Both the position numbers and the translations under genes were made by a program. This document shows positions 56,149-59,746 of a DNA stretch of 59,746 nucleotides, in pieces; positions within the stretch are counted from its first letter, which is position 1; every line of letters starts with the position of its first letter. This stretch comes from an uncultured Bacteroidales bacterium (GTDB lineage: Bacteria; Bacteroidota; Bacteroidia; Bacteroidales; F082), in the NCBI GenBank assembly GCA_947303625.1, contig CAMYYV010000003.1, positions 1 to 59,746 of the forward strand, written 5' to 3'. The notes beneath the pieces were generated by a model. It was not told the origin of the DNA. It ran no database searches and worked only from the letters and a program-made list of their open reading frames with translations.

Positions 56149-58686
56149 ATGAAACGCATTCTCTTTATCCTTTCGGCGGTATTCACATGGATTCTGCCGC
56201 TTCAAGCCCATCCTGTTGACATCCATCTTGCCCAAGCCGCAGCGCAAAAGTTTGCCACCGTGCAAATGGCCGCTGAGCGAGCTGTGCCAGAACTGGTCTA
56301 CACCGGCCAAAATGAGGCTTTCTATGCCTTTAATGTCGGCGACCACGGCTTTGTCATCATCGCGGGCGACGACGCCCATCGTCCTGTCATCGGCTATTCC
56401 AACGAGTCGTCCTTCGATGCCTCCGACATCCCACCGGCGTTGGTTTATTATCTTGATGGCGTGGCTGAGTGTATGGAGCGGCTGCATCATGCCGTAGCCA
56501 CTCCCGAAGTGGCTGCCGAATGGAACTCAGTGCTTCAGCACGGATGCCTTATTTCTCGTCATGGTGGTCGCGGCACGGGCTATTTCTGCCAGACTAAATG
56601 GGACCAGTCTTATCCTTACAATTATTGCTGTCCTGACGACCCCGCAGGCTCGGGAGGCCATGCCATCGTGGGCTGCCTCGCCACGGCCATGTCGCAGCTG
56701 ATGCGCTTCTGGGCTTATCCCGCCCAAGGCATTGGCAACCATTGCTATACTCATGAGGTCTATGGCCAGATTTGTGCCGACTTCGGTAATACGACATACG
56801 ACTGGGAGAATATGCCCAACGAGCTGCACAACAGCTCGCCCGAGGCCGAGAAGCTGGCTACGGGTACGTTGTGCTTCCACTGTGGCGTGACCATCGACAT
56901 GGGCTATGGCCCCGACGGCAGCGGTGGTGCCTCGGGTCCCATCCCAGGTGTCATGCATACCTATTTTAACTATTGCGATGCCATCGTGCAGCTTCGCCGC
57001 GACGACTTTGAGACTGAGACGTGGAAGACCATGGTACGCGAGCAGTTCGACATGGGCTGGCCGATGTATTACGGTGGCTGCCAGGACGGTGGCTGCCATG
57101 CCTTCGTGTGCGACGGCTACGACGACAACGACATGTTCCACTTTAACCTTGGCTGGGGTGGCAGTTCCAATGGCTGGTACCTCATCGACGATGCGCCTTA
57201 TACCCACCCCGCCGATGCAATGTTCAACTTCGTACCCGCTGAGGTCTACAACCAGACATCCTCGTCGCCCACCGAGTTTACTGCAGTTCCCGTGAGTGAC
57301 ACGGAACTGAAGGTGCACCTCAGCTGGACCAACCCAACAACGACTTTGGATGGGACAGATCTTACCGATATTGAAAGCATTGTCATTTTACGCGACAATG
57401 AGATCATAGCGACGTTGGCTGACGTCACCCCAGGCGCTGTCATGGAGTTTGAAGATGCCGATGTGCCGCGTTATGATGTGTTTCATTATGCGGTGTATGC
57501 CGTGGCCAACGGCCGCATCGGAAAACATGCCGACATCATGAAGGTGTTGGTGGGTCCCACCTGCCCATGGAAGATCATTATGACGACCAACTCATTCCAA
57601 GGATGGCGTGGTGGCTATATCAGCGCCTATAGCATGGGTGGCCAGGAGCTGGGTCAGTACACGATGACCTCGGCGACCACTATCTCAGTAGAACTCGATA
57701 TGCCATTGGGTCGCTTGAGCTTCGGCTGGACGGCGCCTCAAGAGACCGTCAACCAGATGGCCTTCGTTATCAAGGATGCTACTGGACAGACGGTATATTC
57801 TTATTCCGGTTCGTCCGACGACTTGCCGTCGGGCATCTTCTTTGAGACTACCAACACCTGCGGCGGTGACCTCTCGTGCGGCACTCCTGAGAACCTTGTG
57901 GCGACGGCACAGGGCGATGCCATCCTGCTCACGTGGGATGCTGTCGAGAATCCGGGTTATGGCTATAATATCTATCGCGATGGTTTGCTCTATCGCCTTG
58001 TTCGTGAAGGTAACGCTTTCCTTGACGAAACAGTGTTGATGGGCGGTCATTGCTATCTTGTGGCCGTGCTCTGTGAAGGCGGCGAGAGTGGCGAGACATC
58101 GAATGAATCGTGCGCCACGGCAGGTCCCTGCTATCCGCCCCGCAACCTCGACTTTGAGTTGACCGACAGCTACAAGCCGAAACTGACCTGGGAGAAACCC
58201 GAGCCTCACAATGGCCTTTCAGGCTATTATCTCTTTCGCAAGGACGGTGACGGTGAGTACCGTCGCATCAAGCTGTTTGGTGCTTCGGCGGTGAGTTATA
58301 CCGACAACACCGTTCAGGCAGAGGGCGACTACTACTACCGTCTCTATGCCTACTATGGCGACTTGGACTGCACCTCATCGCCGGCCAACCGCAAATACCG
58401 CCCCAACGAGTTTGAACTGCATGTCTACTATTCGCCCACAGGCGTCGACGAAAATGAAGCCTCAATGAAGGTCTATCCCAACCCAACGCAAGGTCTTGTT
58501 ACAGTTGAAGCTGAAGACATGAATCAAGTGACGGTTTACAACATGATGGGCCAATGTGTTCTGAACATGGAAGTTACGGGTAGTCAAGCCGTCATTGATC
58601 TCAATCAAATGGCCTCTGGCCTTTATGTGCTTCATGTGACAACAGCGCATAGCACCTTGATCAAGCATATTGCCGTTGAGCATTAA
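56149..58686 (+). CDS. Streptopain-like C10 family cysteine peptidase, T9SS-type sorting domain
   Basis: 845 aa; AIVGCLATAMSQLMRFW (Cys), GGCHAFVCDGYDDNDMFHFNLGWGGSSNGWY (His); C-terminal MKVYPNPTQGLVTVEAEDMNQVTVYNMMGQCV. Confidence 0.88.
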   Translation: MKRILFILSAVFTWILPLQAHPVDIHLAQAAAQKFATVQMAAERAVPELVYTGQNEAFYAFNVGDHGFVIIAGDDAHRPVIGYSNESSFDASDIPPALVYYLDGVAECMERLHHAVATPEVAAEWNSVLQHGCLISRHGGRGTGYFCQTKWDQSYPYNYCCPDDPAGSGGHAIVGCLATAMSQLMRFWAYPAQGIGNHCYTHEVYGQICADFGNTTYDWENMPNELHNSSPEAEKLATGTLCFHCGVTIDMGYGPDGSGGASGPIPGVMHTYFNYCDAIVQLRRDDFETETWKTMVREQFDMGWPMYYGGCQDGGCHAFVCDGYDDNDMFHFNLGWGGSSNGWYLIDDAPYTHPADAMFNFVPAEVYNQTSSSPTEFTAVPVSDTELKVHLSWTNPTTTLDGTDLTDIESIVILRDNEIIATLADVTPGAVMEFEDADVPRYDVFHYAVYAVANGRIGKHADIMKVLVGPTCPWKIIMTTNSFQGWRGGYISAYSMGGQELGQYTMTSATTISVELDMPLGRLSFGWTAPQETVNQMAFVIKDATGQTVYSYSGSSDDLPSGIFFETTNTCGGDLSCGTPENLVATAQGDAILLTWDAVENPGYGYNIYRDGLLYRLVREGNAFLDETVLMGGHCYLVAVLCEGGESGETSNESCATAGPCYPPRNLDFELTDSYKPKLTWEKPEPHNGLSGYYLFRKDGDGEYRRIKLFGASAVSYTDNTVQAEGDYYYRLYAYYGDLDCTSSPANRKYRPNEFELHVYYSPTGVDENEASMKVYPNPTQGLVTVEAEDMNQVTVYNMMGQCVLNMEVTGSQAVIDLNQMASGLYVLHVTTAHSTLIKHIAVEH

Positions 58687-58764
58687 GACATTAATCGCGA
58701 GGTCAACGAACCACGGATTACAAAGACTATTTTTATTGTGATTTAAACAAGGTGCGATTGTGAT

Positions 58765-58878
58765 ATGAAGAAATGCCCGAATTGCAAGAGAGAGATAGAA
58801 TCTCATAGTATTTTTTGTGAGTACTGTGGCCAAGGAGAAAAAACTTCCTACTCCTATTCACAAACTCTTAACTATTGA
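58765..58878 (+). CDS. Orphan 37-aa zinc-ribbon peptide (truncated member of the zinc-ribbon series)
   Basis: MKKCPNCKREIESHSIFCEYCGQGEKTSYSYSQTLNY*, in-frame stop TGA; not in ORF track (below length cutoff). Confidence 0.55.
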   Translation: MKKCPNCKREIESHSIFCEYCGQGEKTSYSYSQTLNY

Positions 58879-58879
58879 T

Positions 58880-58887
58880 TATCTTTG
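58880..58887 (+). promoter_or_regulatory. -7 box TATCTTTG for the Mrp gene
   Basis: TATCTTTGCAGC, 22 nt upstream of ATG 58909. Confidence 0.5.
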
Positions 58888-58908
58888 CAGCGAAATTAGT
58901 TAATAATC

Positions 58909-59746
58909 ATGCTGAACAAAGAGAATGTCATAGAAGTCCTGAAGGACGTCATTTATTTTCCCAAGGGAGATAATATTATTGCTTTGAATATGGTTGAAAA
59001 CCTGATGGTTAAGGATAACGCCATCCGTTTCGACCTCGTCATGGAACATGCCAACGACCCGAAGAACGACATCTTGGTGAACGGCGCCAGGCGCACGCTG
59101 ACCGAGGTTTTCGGTGAAGACATAGAGCTGGAAATCAAGGTGGTGGAGGCGAAGACGGCTCTCTCTAAGGTGAAGCACATCATTGCCGTGGCCTCGGGCA
59201 AGGGCGGTGTGGGCAAGTCAACGGTGGCGGCCAACCTCGCCATCGCCTTGGCGCGTGCCAACCAGCGTGTGGGCTTGATTGACGCCGACATCTATGGGCC
59301 TTCCGTGCCGATGATGTTTGGCCTTGGCAACGAACAGCCAGCTGCTTTTGAGAAAGACGGTAAGACTGTGATGGTGCCCATCGAACGTTACAGCATCAAG
59401 CTGATGAGTATCGGTAGCTTCGTTGATGCTGACCGTCCCCTCATCTGGCGTGGCCCCATGGCCACCAGCGCTTTGAACCAGCTGATGAACGATACCCTTT
59501 GGGGCGAACTCGACTGGATGGTGGTCGACATGCCTCCAGGCACGGGCGACATCCAGCTGACCTTGGCACAGCAATACAATGTGTCGGGAGCCTTGATCGT
59601 CACTACTCCACAGCGTGTGGCTTTTGCCGATGTGCTGCGCGCCGCGATGATGTTCAAGGAAGAGGCTCTGCAGGTTCCCATATACGGCCTTGTGGAGAAC
59701 ATGGCCTACTTCACGCCTTCCGACATGCCCGACAAGAAATACTACA
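58909..59746 (+). CDS. Mrp/NBP35 family Fe-S cluster carrier ATPase (runs off window end)
   Basis: MLNKENVIEVLKDVIYFPKGDNII...VKHIIAVASGKGGVGKSTVAANLAIALARANQRVGLIDADIYGPSVPMMFG...MVVDMPPGTGD; open at window edge. Confidence 0.92.
   Translation, partial: MLNKENVIEVLKDVIYFPKGDNIIALNMVENLMVKDNAIRFDLVMEHANDPKNDILVNGARRTLTEVFGEDIELEIKVVEAKTALSKVKHIIAVASGKGGVGKSTVAANLAIALARANQRVGLIDADIYGPSVPMMFGLGNEQPAAFEKDGKTVMVPIERYSIKLMSIGSFVDADRPLIWRGPMATSALNQLMNDTLWGELDWMVVDMPPGTGDIQLTLAQQYNVSGALIVTTPQRVAFADVLRAAMMFKEEALQVPIYGLVENMAYFTPSDMPDKKYY

Noticed and set aside
1-59746. tRNA, rRNA, tmRNA, integrase or IS transposase
   Set aside because: None recognised in the sequence or translated ORFs, so no classical mobile-element boundary is proposed for the 36-56 kb locus.

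Overview
The window is a Bacteroidales-like chromosomal segment, inferred from TAnnTTTG promoters, T9SS-type C-terminal sorting domains, gingipain- and streptopain-like proteases, and a GldM homologue. No rRNA, tRNA, CRISPR array or IS transposase was recognised. The first ~35 kb is mostly housekeeping and cell-surface genes: an AAA+/DUF234-type ATPase, a lamin-tail protein, a PlsC-like acyltransferase, MltF, QueG, a crotonase, ElbB, Upp, two giant tandem repeat adhesins, a YpfJ-like metalloprotease, a BASS-type transporter, a nitroreductase, a C25 peptidase, acyltransferase-3, AlkD and others. The most interesting region is ~34.6-58.9 kb. It is a long co-directional locus encoding a putative vWA-like lipoprotein, two paralogous small membrane proteins, a tubulin/FtsZ-like protein, a very large Hsp70/actin-fold protein, a cytosolic BACON-like protein, a zinc-ribbon double-GTPase-like P-loop protein, a GAP1-N2-like membrane protein and two TIR-like proteins. 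These are followed by a series of 'zinc ribbon - TM - periplasmic domain' proteins, one of which is a GldM/PorM (T9SS motor) homologue carrying a zinc ribbon at its N-terminus. I propose this as a membrane-linked GTPase/Hsp70/tubulin signalling or conflict system with swappable zinc-ribbon adaptors. Other notable signals are a covarying hairpin repeat inserted in-frame into queG and also forming its C-terminus, four alternating copies of an 18-bp motif upstream of the AAA+ ATPase gene, a dispersed GTAGAGACG...CGTCTCTAC palindrome family, and two giant paralogues with homogenised repeat regions. All family calls come from reading motifs in the translations. No database search was run.
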